Of a stretch of 64,000 nucleotides of DNA, positions 1-8,867 are shown piece by piece. The notes beneath the pieces were generated by a model. The model was not told the DNA's origin, made no database searches, and saw only the letters and a list, made by a program, of their open reading frames with translations. Within the stretch, counting starts at the first letter, position 1. Each line of letters starts with the position of its first letter. Source of the DNA: Dyella terrae (lineage in GTDB: Bacteria; Pseudomonadota; Gammaproteobacteria; Xanthomonadales; Rhodanobacteraceae); contig NZ_SIZZ01000003.1 of the NCBI RefSeq assembly GCF_004322705.1, forward strand, positions 124,001-188,000. The letters are read 5' to 3'. The translations under genes and the position numbers were made by a program.

Positions 1-120
1 ACCCTAAAGGCTCCCCGAGTGGCGTGTCAACAGTTTCTTGTGAAATTATGAGAAAAAGTTTTGGCCGATCACATTTGGACGTCCAGATGGCTGAATGCGT
101 CGACGTCAAAGCAGGCACCT

Positions 121-152
121 CTTCGCGCGCGCGTACGCGAGGGCGCGCGAAG
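121..152. repeat. Inverted repeat in the leading non-coding stretch
   Basis: Perfect 10-bp arms (CTTCGCGCGC at 121-130, its reverse complement at 143-152) flank a 12-nt loop. No T-run follows, so it is not a standard intrinsic terminator. The rest of 1-249 holds no supportable gene; an AT-richer patch at about 30-60 could belong to a promoter but no clear -35/-10 pair is visible. Confidence 0.4.
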
Positions 153-249
153 AGGGCTTAGAACCTTTTGTGCATGAAGAATGTTTCACGGGCCATGGAC
201 CCTGCCAGAAGCCCATAATTGAGCGTTTTCAACGCTCTGGAGGCCCCCG

Positions 250-825
250 ATGGACAAGCTCGACCCCCGCTCGACCGCCCTGGTGCTGATCGATCTGCAG
301 ATGGGCATCACTGCGTACGCCGGTGGCCCGCACACCGCGCAGGAAGTCTTCCAGCGTGCCGGCAAGCTCGCCGCGCGCTTTCGCGAAGTAGGCGCACCGG
401 TGATTCTGGTCCGGGTCGGCTACGCCCAGGATTTCGCTGATGCGCTGCGGCAACCGGTCGACCGCCCCACTCAGTTCCCCGCCGGCGGCCTGCCGCCGCA
501 GTGGTGGGACTTCCCGCCCGAGCTCGGCGTGGCCGAATCGGACATCCAGGTGATCAAGCACCAGTGGGGCGCGTTCTACGGCACCGAGCTGGAGCTGCAG
601 CTGCGTCGTCGTGGCGTGCGCACCCTCGTGATGGGCGGCGTGTCGACCAACATCGGCGTCGAGTCGACCGCGCGCACGGCCTGGGAGATGGGCTTCGAGC
701 AGGTGCTGGTGGAGGACGCCATGAGCGCCGCCAACGCCGAACAACACCAGTTCGCGGTCGACCATATTTTCCCGCGCATCAGCCGGGTGCGGAGCACCGC
801 CCAGGTGCTTGAAGCCCTGGCCTAA
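250..825 (+). CDS. yecD: YecD-like isochorismatase-family hydrolase
   Basis: A 191-aa cytosolic protein of the isochorismatase/cysteine-hydrolase fold. It reads like E. coli YecD along its length: [11 protein letters not shown] with the Asp of the triad near the N terminus, [11 protein letters not shown] around the Lys, and [14 protein letters not shown] in the nucleophile loop. The usual catalytic Cys of that loop is Gly here, as in YecD itself and in true isochorismatases, so a Cys-dependent amidase reaction is unlikely; the substrate is unknown. The start is set by TGGAGG 8 nt upstream of the ATG. The gene is convergent with thrC and their ends overlap by 4 nt. Confidence 0.85.
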   Translation: MDKLDPRSTALVLIDLQMGITAYAGGPHTAQEVFQRAGKLAARFREVGAPVILVRVGYAQDFADALRQPVDRPTQFPAGGLPPQWWDFPPELGVAESDIQVIKHQWGAFYGTELELQLRRRGVRTLVMGGVSTNIGVESTARTAWEMGFEQVLVEDAMSAANAEQHQFAVDHIFPRISRVRSTAQVLEALA

Positions 826-2168
826 CTCGCCCAGGCGCTTTCGCGGTGCTCGCCCCCGGCCACTTCGCCGGTCAGCAGCCAGCGCCGCAATGCCTCGTCC
901 GTGGCCTCGATCGGTTCGGCAAACGCCGACCGGTCGAGCATGCGGGCCAGTGCAGCCGGAACCGGCACGGCCTGTCCGATCAGTGGCTCGATCACGGTTT
1001 CAAACTTGGCCGGATGCGCCGTGGACACCACGGCCCATCCGTCCGCCCCGTCCGGCAACTGGTCCAGCCGGTGCATGGCGGTGGCCGTGTGCGGGCAGAA
1101 TATCTCGCCGTGCATGTGTGCGTGATGGCGAACCGTGGCGCGAATCGTCGGGTCGTCGACGCTGTGCGCCGTCGTCGCCTGGCGAAGCTCCTCATCGTGC
1201 GGGAAGGTCCAGTGCAGCCGCTCGAAGTTGCTCGGGGCGCCCACGTCCATGGCATTGGCCAGGGTCGCGATGGCGGCACGAGGGGTGTACGTCCCGCCGT
1301 CGAAATAGTCGGGCAGCGTGGGGTTGGCATTACAGGCGAGCTCAACTTGGCCGATCGGCAAACCCATCTCGCGAGCCCAGAGCGCGGCCAGCGCATTGCC
1401 CAGGTTCCCCGTCGGGACGATGAAATTCAGCGGCTTGCCGTGCTCGCGTTCCCACGCCAGCGACGCATGCGCGTAGTACGACATTTGCGGAAGAAGACGA
1501 CCCAGACTGATGCTGTTAGCCGACGATAGCGGACGTTGCGCCTGGAGCGCCGCGTCGTTGAGCGCCGCCTTGACCATGCGCTGGCAGTCGTCGAAACGAC
1601 CGGCCACGCGCAGGGCGTGCACGTTCTCTCCGAAGCAACCGAGCTGGTGTGCCTGGCGGGGTGACACCAACCCATCGGGGTACAGGATCACCACCTGCAC
1701 GCCCGGCTGGCGATGGAACGCGGCCGCCACGGCGGCACCGGTATCGCCCGAGGTGGCGACAAGAATGGTCAGCGGTCGCGCGTGGTCCTTGCGCAGATGC
1801 CGGAAGCAGCTGGCGAGAAAGCGGGCGCCGAAGTCCTTGAACGCAGCACTGGGGCCGTGGAACAGCTCCAGCATGCTCGCGCCCGGATGCTGCGGCAGCG
1901 CGCGCAACGGGGCTTCGAAATCGAAGGCTTCGCGGCAGATCGACGGCAGCGCCTCGGCCAGCGCATGCCCGCGGAAGAACGGTTTCAGCAGGCGCTCGGC
2001 GGTATCGGCGAGGCGCGCGTCCAAAGCGAAGTCAGCCTTGGCAAGCCGCGGCAGTGCCTCGGGAACGTACAGGCCGCCGTCGGGCGCCAGGCCCGCGGTA
2101 ATGACTTCCTCGATGCTCGCGCCGTGCCGTGCACCGCGCGTGCTGTGGTAAAGCAGGGGCTCGCTCAT
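822..2168 (-). CDS. thrC: Threonine synthase
   Basis: 448 aa. Converts O-phosphohomoserine to threonine in the cytosol, using PLP. The Schiff-base lysine is K111 in the motif [13 protein letters not shown]. The N-terminal YHSTRG and the glycine-rich phosphate loop (TSGDTGAA) are typical of the longer proteobacterial ThrC class. It is the last gene of the hom-thrB-thrC operon; its ATG overlaps the thrB stop by 4 nt, and CGGAGA lies upstream, implying translational coupling. No terminator is evident in the overlap with the convergent yecD-like gene. Confidence 0.95.
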   Translation of the reverse strand: MSEPLLYHSTRGARHGASIEEVITAGLAPDGGLYVPEALPRLAKADFALDARLADTAERLLKPFFRGHALAEALPSICREAFDFEAPLRALPQHPGASMLELFHGPSAAFKDFGARFLASCFRHLRKDHARPLTILVATSGDTGAAVAAAFHRQPGVQVVILYPDGLVSPRQAHQLGCFGENVHALRVAGRFDDCQRMVKAALNDAALQAQRPLSSANSISLGRLLPQMSYYAHASLAWEREHGKPLNFIVPTGNLGNALAALWAREMGLPIGQVELACNANPTLPDYFDGGTYTPRAAIATLANAMDVGAPSNFERLHWTFPHDEELRQATTAHSVDDPTIRATVRHHAHMHGEIFCPHTATAMHRLDQLPDGADGWAVVSTAHPAKFETVIEPLIGQAVPVPAALARMLDRSAFAEPIEATDEALRRWLLTGEVAGGEHRESAWAS

Positions 2169-3160
2169 GCGAGGGTCTCCGAGGGCAGCAGGGCAGCTGC
2201 CGGTCCATGGATCGGGGACACGAGCGTATCGCTGTCCAGCCCGGCGTCGCTGAAGGCCGAGGCCATCGCAGAGGCGGCGGCCATGGCTGCTTCACGATCC
2301 TCGAACCAGCCGAACACGCTGGGGCCGGCACCCGAAATGCTCGCGCCGAGCGCGTGATGATCCATGGCCGCCTGCTTCACGCGCGTGAAGCCCGGAATCA
2401 AGGGTGCGCGGCGGGGTTCCACCAGCACGTCGTCGAGCCCTTCGCGCACGAGGCCGGCGTCACCGCGGAAGCATCCGGCAAGCACCAGCGCGAGATTCGC
2501 ACTCTGCGCCACGAACTCGCCCAGGCGGTAATCGCCGGCGAGGGCTTCGCGCGCCTTGCGCGTCTCCAGCACCATGTGCGGGTGGACCAGGGCGCAGTGC
2601 CACGACGCCGGCACCGGCACGCGCACCAGCCGGTCGCGCGTGGCCAGCACGAGACCGCCGAGCAGCATCGGACCCACGTTGTCGCCATGACGGCCGCCGC
2701 TGGCGACGGCTTCGCCTTCCAGCGCGAAGTCGTAAAGCGATTCGGGATTCAGCGGTCGATCGAGCAGGGCATTGGCGGCCACCAGCGCGGCGACACAGGA
2801 CGACGCCGATCCGCCCATGCCCGAACCCAGCGCAATGCCCTTGTGCAGTTCGAGCTCGAAACCGTGGCGGAGGCCCAGCGCCTTGCGCAGAGCCATCAGC
2901 GCCATGCCGGCGGTGTTGCGGGCCGGATCCAGCGGCAGCTCCTGCACACACCCGGTGATGGCCGCGATGCGCACAACCGGTTCGTCGATGCGCCGGACCT
3001 GCGCGCGATCACCGGCACCGGCCACGCTGTGCCCGAGAATGTCGAAACCCACGCCGACATTGCCCACGCTGGCGGGAGAAAGGGCTTCGGCGCTGAGGGC
3101 GCGTTGTGGAGCTTTGGGCATCGATTCCACCAGGGGAGCATTCAAAAGTCGGGCATTCAT
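2165..3160 (-). CDS. thrB: Homoserine kinase (GHMP family)
   Basis: 331 aa. Phosphorylates homoserine with ATP. GHMP-kinase features are visible: the N-terminal [13 protein letters not shown] segment, and the phosphate-binding loop [10 protein letters not shown] at about residues 112-121. The C-terminal half holds the [13 protein letters not shown] motif of the family. The start at 3160 is backed by TGGAGG 8 nt upstream and by the 4-nt overlap with hom; a second in-frame ATG at codon 14 is possible but has no better ribosome site. It is the middle gene of the threonine operon. Confidence 0.95.
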   Translation of the reverse strand: MNARLLNAPLVESMPKAPQRALSAEALSPASVGNVGVGFDILGHSVAGAGDRAQVRRIDEPVVRIAAITGCVQELPLDPARNTAGMALMALRKALGLRHGFELELHKGIALGSGMGGSASSCVAALVAANALLDRPLNPESLYDFALEGEAVASGGRHGDNVGPMLLGGLVLATRDRLVRVPVPASWHCALVHPHMVLETRKAREALAGDYRLGEFVAQSANLALVLAGCFRGDAGLVREGLDDVLVEPRRAPLIPGFTRVKQAAMDHHALGASISGAGPSVFGWFEDREAAMAAASAMASAFSDAGLDSDTLVSPIHGPAAALLPSETLA

Positions 3161-4302
3161 GCGCGCACCTCCAGCGACTCGGCGATGCGCAGCAGGTCGC
3201 CGAACACGCCGGCTGCCGTGACGTCGGGGCCGGCGCCGGGGCCCTGCACCAGCAGCGGATTATCGTGGTATCGGCGCGTGGTGAATTGCACCACGTTATC
3301 GGTCAGGCGCGTGTGCGCGAAAGGGTGGGACGCGGGCAGGATGGCCAGTTGTACGCGCGCCTTGCCGTGGCGGTCGAGGCTGGCGACATGGCGCAGCACG
3401 CCGCCTTCGGCACGTGCGCGGGCAAGCAGGCCGGCCATGGGCGAATCCAGCTCATCCATGTACTGCATGAAATCTTCGGCTGAAAGCGCAGCCAGCGACG
3501 GCGGTACGAGGCTCTGCACTTCCACCTCGCCCAGCGACAAGGCCCAGCCCGCTTCGCGTGCGAGGATCACCAGCTTGCGCGCGACATCCATGCCCGACAA
3601 GTCATCGCGCGGATCGGGCTCGGTGTAGCCCAGCTCGTGCGCCTCGCGCACCAGCGCGGAAAACGGCTGGCTGCCGTCGAAGCGGTTGCACAGCCACGCC
3701 AGCGTGCCGGAGAACATGCCGTCGACGGCAAGCAATTCGTCGCCGGTATCGAGCAGGTCGCGCAGCGTCTGCACCACGGGCAGGCCGGCACACACCGTGG
3801 CTTCGTAGCGAAACCGGACGCCTTCGCAACACGCGGCGCGGATGGCTTCCCAGCGCTGCAGCGAGCCGCTGCCGGCAAGCTTGTTCGGGGTAACCACGTG
3901 CACGCCCATGGCCAGCCATTCGGCGTAATGGGAGGCCACGTCGTCGTTGGCGCTGCAGTCGATCAGCAGGGCATGGCGGTCCTGTCCGAGCACGTGCTCG
4001 GCGAATTGCGCCAGGTCGGTGGGACGCCAGATCTGCGCGCGATCGCAGCGGTAATTCAGATCAGGATCGTCGCAATCGAGCCACATGCGCTTGCTGGCGG
4101 CGACGCCGCACACCTTCAGTTCCAGCCCGGCGGTGGCCAGGCGTGTCTGCGCCGCACGCAGTTGAGTGAGCAGGGCGCTGCCGACGCGACCAGGGCCAAT
4201 CAGACCCACGGCCAGCGTACGGCGGCGGGAAGTGGACATCGGCAGCGCCCGGGCATGCAGGGGATGTTTGGGGTGTTCGAGTTGTGGGGCGATAGCGTTC
4301 AC
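3157..4302 (-). CDS. hom: Homoserine dehydrogenase, monofunctional
   Basis: 381 aa. Reduces aspartate semialdehyde to homoserine with NAD(P)H. It matches the dehydrogenase half of enteric ThrA: dinucleotide loop [17 protein letters not shown], the catalytic region with [19 protein letters not shown], and [18 protein letters not shown] at the C terminus. No aspartate kinase domain is fused upstream. The GTG start at 4302 is chosen because CGGAG lies 7 nt before it; the ATG at 4239 has no visible ribosome site and would trim 21 residues. It is the first structural gene after the Thr-rich leader. Confidence 0.93.
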   Translation of the reverse strand: MNAIAPQLEHPKHPLHARALPMSTSRRRTLAVGLIGPGRVGSALLTQLRAAQTRLATAGLELKVCGVAASKRMWLDCDDPDLNYRCDRAQIWRPTDLAQFAEHVLGQDRHALLIDCSANDDVASHYAEWLAMGVHVVTPNKLAGSGSLQRWEAIRAACCEGVRFRYEATVCAGLPVVQTLRDLLDTGDELLAVDGMFSGTLAWLCNRFDGSQPFSALVREAHELGYTEPDPRDDLSGMDVARKLVILAREAGWALSLGEVEVQSLVPPSLAALSAEDFMQYMDELDSPMAGLLARARAEGGVLRHVASLDRHGKARVQLAILPASHPFAHTRLTDNVVQFTTRRYHDNPLLVQGPGAGPDVTAAGVFGDLLRIAESLEVRA

Positions 4303-4350
4303 GGTGGTCTCCGGATGGGACCCCGTCTCGCTGGCGGTTCGGTGTGTGCC

Positions 4351-4375
4351 GGCCCGCCTCATCGAGGGCGGGGCC
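4351..4375 (-). terminator. Candidate attenuator hairpin of the thr operon
   Basis: A GC-rich hairpin begins about 14 nt after the leader-peptide stop: GGCCCGCCTC (4351-4360) pairs with a GAG-GGCGGGGCC segment to 4375, with two bulged bases. No U-run follows, so if this is the attenuator it is not canonical; it might instead require Rho or act on translation of hom. Position relative to the leader peptide is the main argument. Confidence 0.45.
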
Positions 4376-4388
4376 GTGGCGTGTGTGA

Positions 4389-4541
4389 TTACTCGCGCGC
4401 GGACACCCACCCGTAGCCGGTGGTACCGGTACCGGTGGTAATCGTCGTGGCGGAGTGGGACATGGCGCCGAGGCGCGCCAGCTCACGCCCGGTGATGACC
4501 GGGTTCGAAAGCATGGCGGTGAGCGGGCTCAGGGGCGACAT
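4389..4541 (-). CDS. thrL: Thr operon leader peptide
   Basis: An open frame that ends in SATTITTGTGTTGYGWVSARE. It holds a dense run of Thr codons plus one Ile codon, as in enteric ThrL. Ribosome stalling on these codons when charged tRNA-Thr is scarce would report threonine supply and control hom-thrB-thrC. No Shine-Dalgarno is visible before any ATG. The predicted transcription start falls on or next to the ATG at 4541, so a leaderless 50-aa peptide is proposed. ATGs at 4514 (41 aa) and 4463 (24 aa) are alternatives. Confidence 0.7.
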   Translation of the reverse strand: MSPLSPLTAMLSNPVITGRELARLGAMSHSATTITTGTGTTGYGWVSARE

Positions 4542-4548
4542 GGTCTTG

Positions 4549-4577
4549 AACATACGAGCGTTGATGCGGTGCGTCAA
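4549..4577 (-). promoter_or_regulatory. Sigma70-type promoter of the thr operon
   Basis: On the minus strand TTGACG (4577-4572) is separated by exactly 17 bp from TATGTT (4554-4549). The predicted start of transcription is about 4541-4542, which gives a leader RNA of about 240 nt before the hom GTG. Confidence 0.65.
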
Positions 4578-4591
4578 CAGGTACAGGTGAA

Positions 4592-4684
4592 ACGGTTAAC
4601 GGAGGAACGGTGAACGGAGAAGGGTAGAAGCGGCTCAGGTCGGGGGAGGCTCGCTTTTACCCTTTACCGTTGACAGTTCACCGT
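4592..4684. repeat. ACGGTGAAC-type short repeats between thr promoter and cpdB
   Basis: Two direct copies of ACGGT(T/G)AACGG lie at 4592-4602 and 4607-4617. An inverted copy of the 9-mer ACGGTGAAC is found as GTTCACCGT at 4676-4684. They sit upstream of the thr promoter and just past the cpdB stop. They could be regulator half-sites or only low-complexity sequence. Confidence 0.3.
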
Positions 4685-6667
4685 TTACCGCAGCTCCAAG
4701 GCATACGTGGCGGTGCCGTCGCCGTGGTCCTTGAGCTGCCTCACGTTCTTTACGCCAGCGGCTGCGCCCACCGCCTGCTTCCCCGCAGCCCCCTTGAACA
4801 CCACCAGCCCCTTCGTCTTCACCGGCGCGAAATGCCAGGAAGCGGCGGGCAGGTTTTTCGTGGTGAGTTCCTTGTTGAACTCGATCCACTTGGCCAGGAT
4901 CTCGCGGGTGCCGTCCGGCGCAGCGAGCACCACGTTGCTGCCGTCCAGGCCCGGGAAGTTGCCGCCGCCGCTCGCGCGATAGTTGTTGGTGACGATGATG
5001 AAGGGCTGTTTCGGATCGACCGGCTTGCCTTTCCAGCGCAGCGAGGTGATGCGCTCGCCGACCGGCTTGGTCACATCGATGACGTAGTCGATGTCGCCCT
5101 GCAGCTGGTCGAAGTTGTAGCCGGGCATGCGGTCGTTGATGAGCTGCTGTTCATCCGTGCGCGAAGGGTCGATCTGGTTGAAGCGTTCGGCGGATTTTTC
5201 CAGCCACGCCTTCATGCCGGCGCCGTCGGTTTTCACGGCGGCGAGGGTGTTCGGATAGAAGTACAAGTCGGCGGCGCTGCGCAGGCTGAGCGGGCCGGCC
5301 GGCACGTCGGTGTAGTCATCCGGGCCGCCGAAACCGGTGCGGAAGGCCGCGGCGGCGGACACTACCGGCACGTTGGCCAGTTCCGGATGCAGGCGGGGCA
5401 GTTCTTCCTGCACGTAGGCGCGCTGGGCGGCGTTCACCGCGGCCAGTGCCGTCATGTTGCCTTCGTCGGTGAAGTAGCTGGTCATGTGCACGCGGCTCTC
5501 GCCGATCGGCGTGTTCACATGCGCCAGCGCGGCCTGGTGCGCCTTGGCGACCAGCGGGGCGATGGACTTGTCCGGCTCGACGCACTGGTTCTTCTGCGGG
5601 CAGATCGGGCGCACTTCGCTGTGCGTATCGGACTTGTCGATCACCCACTTGTCGCCCTTGCGGGCCAGCGCCAGCTTGATGACGCCCAGGTCCTTGCCGA
5701 AGAAGCCGGCCATGACGGCGGGCGTGCCGCGCACGAAACCGCGGTCGGCGTCGACGTCCTTCATGCCCTTGTAGCGCGGCCCCGGGAACTCGGTGTGCGA
5801 ATGGCCGAGCAGCAGCACGTCGATGCCCGGCACGCCGGCGAGGTACCAGCCGCCGTTCTCCATGTCCTGGTTGTACGGGTTGGTGTTGAGGCCGCCGTGC
5901 AGGACGGCGACGATCAGGTCAGGGTGCTGGGCCTGAAGCTCCGGCAGGTACTTCTTCGCCGCTTCCATTACCCCCATCACGGTGACCTTGCCCTGCAGGT
6001 TCTGCTTGTCCCACTCCAGGATCGGCGGCGGGGTGAAGCCGATGATGCCGACCTTGAGCGGCACGCTCATCTTGCTGCCGTCGGGGGTGTAGGCGTCGAT
6101 GTTCTTTTCGACCACGGCCCAGGGCTTGAAGATCGGCGCGCCGTCGCGGGCGCTGAACACGTTCGCCAGCACCAGCGGGAAATGCGGGCCGGCGCACTTC
6201 TCGGTGCGGCCGCCATCCACGTTCATGGGGGTGCCGGTGACCTGTGACAGGAAGGACAGGCCGTAGTTGAATTCGTGGTTGCCGGCGGTGCCGCCGTCGT
6301 AGCCGACCGCGTTCATGGCCTTGTAGATCGCCAGTTCCTCGTCGCAGCCGATCGGCTTCACCTGGGCCTGGTAGTCGGCCAGAACCGTGCCCTGAATGGT
6401 GTCGCCGCTGTCGAACAGGAAGGTATTGGGAAATTCCTGGCGGGCCTGGCGGATCAGGGTGGCGGTGCGCTCGTAGCCCACCGTCGGGTCCGCCTTGAGC
6501 TTGTAATAGTCGTAGCTCAGGACGTTGGCATGGACGTCGGTCGTTTCCAGGATTGCCACGTCGGCGCGGGCGCCTTCCGGGAGCTTGCCGGGCTTGAACG
6601 TCTGGCTGGCGCACCCGGCCAGCAGAGCGGCGGTCAGGGCGGCAAGAGGGAGCAGGCGAGGGGTCAT
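4685..6667 (-). CDS. cpdB: 2',3'-cyclic-nucleotide 2'-phosphodiesterase/3'-nucleotidase, lipoprotein
   Basis: 660 aa. A periplasmic metallophosphoesterase plus 5'-nucleotidase C-terminal domain, like CpdB, that salvages nucleosides and phosphate from cyclic and 3' nucleotides. The N terminus is a lipoprotein signal with lipobox LAGC (Cys19). Metal-binding motifs are in order: ETTDVHAN (about 41-48), DSGDTIQG, GNHEFNYG, and GHSHTEFPG. The substrate-binding domain with the YRASGGGNFPG loop follows. It is transcribed towards the thr operon and away from the LtaS-like gene; the spacing gives no operon partner. Confidence 0.9.
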   Translation of the reverse strand: MTPRLLPLAALTAALLAGCASQTFKPGKLPEGARADVAILETTDVHANVLSYDYYKLKADPTVGYERTATLIRQARQEFPNTFLFDSGDTIQGTVLADYQAQVKPIGCDEELAIYKAMNAVGYDGGTAGNHEFNYGLSFLSQVTGTPMNVDGGRTEKCAGPHFPLVLANVFSARDGAPIFKPWAVVEKNIDAYTPDGSKMSVPLKVGIIGFTPPPILEWDKQNLQGKVTVMGVMEAAKKYLPELQAQHPDLIVAVLHGGLNTNPYNQDMENGGWYLAGVPGIDVLLLGHSHTEFPGPRYKGMKDVDADRGFVRGTPAVMAGFFGKDLGVIKLALARKGDKWVIDKSDTHSEVRPICPQKNQCVEPDKSIAPLVAKAHQAALAHVNTPIGESRVHMTSYFTDEGNMTALAAVNAAQRAYVQEELPRLHPELANVPVVSAAAAFRTGFGGPDDYTDVPAGPLSLRSAADLYFYPNTLAAVKTDGAGMKAWLEKSAERFNQIDPSRTDEQQLINDRMPGYNFDQLQGDIDYVIDVTKPVGERITSLRWKGKPVDPKQPFIIVTNNYRASGGGNFPGLDGSNVVLAAPDGTREILAKWIEFNKELTTKNLPAASWHFAPVKTKGLVVFKGAAGKQAVGAAAGVKNVRQLKDHGDGTATYALELR

Positions 6668-6792
6668 GGAAGCGTCTCTGGAGCAGTTTGACCGGGCAAC
6701 CTAGCAGATTGTGATGACCAAACGGGGCGCCCGGCGGGCAAACGGCGGCTGAATCCTGATGGGGCGGGCGTTTGACCGTTACCTCCGGTTCT

Positions 6793-6838
6793 GTCTGTTA
6801 CGGTTTGCAGACCGTAAAATTGCGCCCGAATGACAGAC
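6793..6838. promoter_or_regulatory. Nested inverted repeat in the cpdB / LtaS-like divergent region
   Basis: TTACGGT (6798-6804) and ACCGTAA (6811-6817) are perfect 7-bp arms around TTGCAG. Outer arms GTCTGT (6793-6798) and ACAGAC (6833-6838) extend the symmetry. It lies 27 bp before the proposed ATG at 6865, in the only divergent intergenic stretch here. It could be an operator or a 5' UTR hairpin. Confidence 0.4.
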
Positions 6839-6864
6839 TGGCCGGACAGGGGGCCTCGCGCAAC

Positions 6865-8586
6865 ATGCAACGAAACAAGTTTCGCTTCACGCGGAACAGC
6901 GCGGCGTGGCTGTGCGCAACGCTCTTTTTCGCCGGATGCGTCCGCGCCACGGCTGGCCAGGAGCCGGTATTCCAGCAGCAGGCCTTCATCCTGGCCCTGA
7001 TGCTGTGCGCCTTCGGCGTGCTGCTGTTCGCCTTTGCCCGCATCGCCACGGCCCTGGTGGTCAGCGGCGGCCTGTTCCTGGCGCTGAGCTTCATGTCGGT
7101 GATGAAGCTGCGCTACCTCGACTCGCCGCTGATGCCGTCGGACTTCGTCTACTACCTGCGCTCAAGCCTGGTCGAGACGCTGGCGCACTATCCGCACCTG
7201 TTCGAGCTGACCCTGGGCATCGTCATCCTGGTGCCGCTGATGCTGTGGCTGGTCTGGCGCGGTGACCGCCGCATCCTGGCCGGCCATCCGCGCGGCAAAT
7301 CATGGCTGATGCGCCTGGGCGGGATGGCCGTCTGCGCGCTGGCGTTCTGGGCGTGCCTGCTGCCCGTGGGCCCGTTCTCCAGCGTCCACGCCAAGGACGT
7401 GTGGGACAAGCTGTCCGACGACGCCCAGCTGACCAACTTCTTCGTCAATTTCCGCGACTCGGACATCGTGCTGCCGCCGATGACCTCCGATGCCATGGCC
7501 GAACAGGAATGGAGCGCGACGGCACAGGGCTTGCCTGGTGCCGCGGCCAGCACGGCCTACCCCGACATCATCCAGGTGCTGGAAGAAAGCACCTTCGATC
7601 CGTCCAACTACGTCCAGTGCAACATCCCGCAGTGCCGCGTGCAGATGTTCAAGGCCGACAAGTACACCGTGTCGACCGGACCGATGCGCGTGCACACGTT
7701 CGGCGGCGGTACCTGGGTGAGCGAATTCGCCGCGCTCACCGGCATGCCGCAGGACATCTTCGGCACCGGCGGCATGTACGCGCCCTACGTGCTGGCGCCG
7801 CACGTGCGCGATGCGCTGCCGCAGCAGCTGCAGCGCCTGGGTTACCTCACGGTCGCGATCTATCCCACCAACGGCGCGTTCCTCAACGGTCGCAACGCCT
7901 ACAAGGCCTACGGCTTTGATCAGTTCTACGATGCCAAGGAACTGGGCCTGGAGGAATGGGAAGAAACCGACACGCAGATGTTCGACGCCGCGCGCCGCAT
8001 CTATGACAAGGTGAAGAAGCCCGGCCAGCCAGTCTTCATGATGATCCTCACGCTCGCGCAGCATGGCCCGCACGACACCGACCCGCTGTCCTCGCTGCCG
8101 GCGCCGTTCAACCGTGGCTTGCTGAAAGACCTGCCGGCCAAGCCCGCGCTGAACTTCAATACGTACCTCTCGAACCTGCACAACTCCGACGTGGCGATGG
8201 GCGAGCTGGAAAAGCACTTCCTGGATCGTCCGGAGCCGACCGTCATCGTGCACTTCGGTGATCACCAGCCGAGCTTCGGCGGCCTGATCCGCGACATGCC
8301 GCGCACGCTGCCGCCGGCGCTGGTGCCGTACAAGCACTACCTCACGTACTACATGATCAAGAGCAACGTGAAAGACCGGCGCATGCCGAGCTATCCGATG
8401 CTCGACATCGCGCACCTTCCGAACATGGTGCTGCAGTCGGCCGGCCTGCCGATGGACCCGTATTTTTCGGCGGCGATGGAACTGCGCACGCGCTGCCATG
8501 GCCTGTACAGCGATTGCATCGACCAGGACCTGGTGAAGTCCTATCACGCCTGGACGTTCAATCATCTGCACGTGTACGACCCTTGA
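6865..8586 (+). CDS. LtaS/MdoB-like membrane sulfatase-fold transferase
   Basis: 573 aa. The N-terminal half has four to five transmembrane helices. The periplasmic half has the alkaline-phosphatase/sulfatase fold of LTA synthase and phosphoglycerol transferases: IIQVLEESTFDPSNY carries the Ser/Thr nucleophile region, and VHFGDHQPSFGG the distal metal site. By family it could transfer phosphoglycerol or phosphoethanolamine from lipid to a periplasmic glycan; the acceptor is not evident. I prefer the ATG at 6865, since the inverted repeat at 6793-6838 occupies the upstream frame, although the ribosome site (AGGGGG) is rather far. Confidence 0.75.
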   Translation: MQRNKFRFTRNSAAWLCATLFFAGCVRATAGQEPVFQQQAFILALMLCAFGVLLFAFARIATALVVSGGLFLALSFMSVMKLRYLDSPLMPSDFVYYLRSSLVETLAHYPHLFELTLGIVILVPLMLWLVWRGDRRILAGHPRGKSWLMRLGGMAVCALAFWACLLPVGPFSSVHAKDVWDKLSDDAQLTNFFVNFRDSDIVLPPMTSDAMAEQEWSATAQGLPGAAASTAYPDIIQVLEESTFDPSNYVQCNIPQCRVQMFKADKYTVSTGPMRVHTFGGGTWVSEFAALTGMPQDIFGTGGMYAPYVLAPHVRDALPQQLQRLGYLTVAIYPTNGAFLNGRNAYKAYGFDQFYDAKELGLEEWEETDTQMFDAARRIYDKVKKPGQPVFMMILTLAQHGPHDTDPLSSLPAPFNRGLLKDLPAKPALNFNTYLSNLHNSDVAMGELEKHFLDRPEPTVIVHFGDHQPSFGGLIRDMPRTLPPALVPYKHYLTYYMIKSNVKDRRMPSYPMLDIAHLPNMVLQSAGLPMDPYFSAAMELRTRCHGLYSDCIDQDLVKSYHAWTFNHLHVYDP

Positions 8587-8611
8587 TCGTCGTGCACCGG
8601 GGGAAGGGGAT

Positions 8612-8794
8612 ATGAAAGTAGTTTGCGGTATTTGCGCCAAGGGCATAGAGAAGACGCAGGACGACCCGCTGAAGGTCAGCCTGCGACCCGAAGGCAAGGG
8701 CTGGGTTGGCGAGACCACCGTGCAGCATTTCCACGTGCACACGCAGTGCCTGCGCAAGGTCATCGATCCGGCGCTTCCCCTGCTCTGCGACTGA
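8612..8794 (+). CDS. Small Cys/His-rich protein of unknown function
   Basis: 60 aa, preceded by a strong AAGGGG ribosome site 4 nt before the ATG and only 25 nt after the LtaS-like gene, so probably co-transcribed. Cys5-x-x-Cys8 at the N terminus and a cluster HFHVHTQC further on look like a small zinc site, but I recognise no named family. No signal peptide. The codon usage matches its neighbours, which supports a real gene. Confidence 0.65.
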   Translation: MKVVCGICAKGIEKTQDDPLKVSLRPEGKGWVGETTVQHFHVHTQCLRKVIDPALPLLCD

Positions 8795-8867
8795 GCGCTT
8801 TTCACTCCTTCACGACGCTCACCCGGTAGGGTGTCGCCTGCCGATCATTGGGGATCGAAGGGGGCGC

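Noticed and set aside
4670-6247. 525-aa open frame opposite cpdB
   Set aside because: Antisense shadow; cpdB has lipobox and all metal motifs.
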